A stretch of 64,000 nt of DNA from an uncultured Bacteroidales bacterium (lineage in GTDB: Bacteria > Bacteroidota > Bacteroidia > Bacteroidales > UBA932). A program made the translations under genes and the position numbers. The stretch spans positions 1-64,000 of the forward strand of contig CALVDR010000001.1 of the NCBI GenBank assembly GCA_944326365.1. Reading direction: 5' to 3'. Positions within the stretch are counted from its first letter, which is position 1, and every line of letters starts with the position of its first letter. The notes beneath the pieces were generated by a model. It did no database searches. It saw only the letters and a list, made by a program, of their open reading frames with translations, and was not told the DNA's origin. Below are positions 62,913 through 64,000 of this stretch, piece by piece.

Positions 62913-64000
62913 ATGAAGACCGCGACAACGAACATACAGGGCAAAGCCCCCGTCTATTCGTACCGCCAGATATGGACGGTAGCCTACCCTATTCTCATCA
63001 GCCTCGTCATGGAGCAGATGATAGGTATGACGGACACTGCGTTCATGGGCAGGGTCGGGGAAACGGAACTCGGAGCATCAGCCATTGCAGGCGTGTTCTA
63101 CATGGTAGTCTTTATGATAGGATTCGGATTCAGCATCGGGTCCCAGATCATCATTGCCCGACGCAACGGCGAGGGCAGATTTCAGGAAACAGGGAATGTA
63201 TTCTATCACGGAGTGTGCTTCCTGCTCGGACTGGCAGCTGTGATGGTGGTCCTGTCAGAGATGTTTTCGCCATGGCTGATAGGAAAAATGGTGTCATCTC
63301 CGGCGATAGCGGACGCCGCCCTGAGCTATGTCAAATGGCGGATACCGGGACTGTTTTTCGCCTATGTCACCGCGATGTTCAGGGCATTTTATGTCGGGAC
63401 TACCCAGACCAGGACCCTGACCCTGAATTCCATCACCATGGTGCTGTCAAACGTGGTCTTCAACTGGATTTTCGTGTTCGGGAAACTCGGTGTGCCTGCA
63501 ATGGGAATAGCCGGAGCGGCCATAGGCTCGACCCTGGCGGAATTCGTATCGCTGGTTTTCTTCATAGTATACACCGTAGCCAGAGCAGACTGCCGGAAAT
63601 ACGGCCTGAACAGTTTCAAAGGCTTTCATTTCAGAAAACTCGGCGACATACTGACAGTCTCGATATGGACAATGATACAGAACGGCGTATCCCTCTCCAC
63701 ATGGCTTATATTCTTCCTGTTCATCGAACACCTCGGCGAAATGCCTCTGGCAGTGTCGAACATCATCAGGAATGTATCGGGGCTGATGTGGATGGTTCTC
63801 ACGGCCTTCTCCTCCACTTGCAGCTCCCTCGTAAGCAACATCATAGGCAACGGACATCCGGATGCGGTGAAAGGACTGGTAACCAGAATACTGAAACTCA
63901 GCTATGCGGCAGTGGCCGTGATGGCGGTGCTCATAGCGCTCTTCCCTCATACAGTGCTGAGAATCTACACGAACATTCCTGAAATCATAGAAGCTGCAGT
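62913..64000 (+). CDS. MATE-family efflux transporter (3' truncated by window)
   Basis: The frame beginning at 62913 is open to the window end (about 362 codons). It encodes MKTATTNIQGKAPVYSYRQI, a first membrane segment, QMIGMTDTAFMGRVGETELG and further hydrophobic segments with FSIGSQIIIARRNGEGRF, typical of MATE multidrug/Na+ antiporters. About ten transmembrane helices are visible; the last ones are missing beyond the window. The substrate is unknown. It is probably co-transcribed with truB. Confidence 0.9.
   Translation, partial: MKTATTNIQGKAPVYSYRQIWTVAYPILISLVMEQMIGMTDTAFMGRVGETELGASAIAGVFYMVVFMIGFGFSIGSQIIIARRNGEGRFQETGNVFYHGVCFLLGLAAVMVVLSEMFSPWLIGKMVSSPAIADAALSYVKWRIPGLFFAYVTAMFRAFYVGTTQTRTLTLNSITMVLSNVVFNWIFVFGKLGVPAMGIAGAAIGSTLAEFVSLVFFIVYTVARADCRKYGLNSFKGFHFRKLGDILTVSIWTMIQNGVSLSTWLIFFLFIEHLGEMPLAVSNIIRNVSGLMWMVLTAFSSTCSSLVSNIIGNGHPDAVKGLVTRILKLSYAAVAVMAVLIALFPHTVLRIYTNIPEIIEAA

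Noticed and set aside
62972..63982. A 336-codon plus-strand frame near the window end
   Set aside because: It is out of frame with the MATE gene that starts at 62913 and runs off the window; its residues have no membrane-protein pattern, whereas the MATE frame does.

Overview
The window looks like a chromosomal segment of a gut-type Bacteroidota, probably order Bacteroidales. The evidence is three SusC/SusD pairs, BACON and fimbrillin-like lipoproteins, a class II RpiB, a type II pantothenate kinase inside a pur operon, and TAnnTTTG-type -7 promoter boxes. No RNA gene, CRISPR array, prophage or intact insertion sequence was found.

Layout. Positions 1-75 hold the 3' end of a plus-strand gene, probably a GH2 enzyme. 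Positions 187-16705 are a minus-strand polysaccharide-utilisation region (PUL 1): SusC1, SusD1, three surface lipoproteins with BACON and FISUMP domains plus a 50-residue small ORF, then a clan GH-A enzyme, a heparinase II/III-like lyase and a GH3 glucosidase. Positions 17451-26371 are PUL 2: SusC2, SusD2, a FISUMP lipoprotein, and a nucleoside hydrolase between two GH43-like propellers. Positions 26678-40683 are PUL 3: ribokinase, GRP-type sugar transporter, SusC3, SusD3, a double ADP-ribosylglycohydrolase, a single one, an esterase and a lipoprotein, with a divergent LacI regulator at 41056-42072. PUL 2 and PUL 3 together look like an expanded ribose, nucleoside and ADP-ribose scavenging system; rpiB at 61443 could complete entry of ribose into the pentose phosphate pathway.

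From 42094 onward the genes are mostly housekeeping: an AAA ATPase, folD, a HAD phosphatase, purD, then purH-purM-coaW-purF-purL-purE (minus strand, purE first), a MORN/TonB protein, a HigBA-type toxin-antitoxin pair, cysS, an exonuclease III, rpiB, truB and a MATE transporter cut by the window edge. Three gene remnants (17062, 60801, 61225) are scattered between them.

The most striking observation is that all three SusC genes carry a G9 or G10 run near their 5' end, and these are the only G/C runs of that length I saw in the window. Nine G's keep each gene in frame. SusC1 and SusC2 have nine (ON); SusC3 has ten and is frameshifted (OFF). This is the signature of phase variation by slipped-strand mispairing of outer-membrane nutrient transporters. 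A second novelty is a roughly 207-bp MITE-like element with 6-7 bp target duplications. Four full copies and one fragment lie in the same orientation, 13-25 bp upstream of start codons, like a mobile leader. Other structured DNA includes a second dispersed hairpin repeat, a 76-bp tandem promoter-like array before purE, a 23-bp-period array between the AAA ATPase gene and folD, and a bipartite GCGAAA/GCGCAA motif shared by the SusC1, SusC2 and lacI upstream regions.
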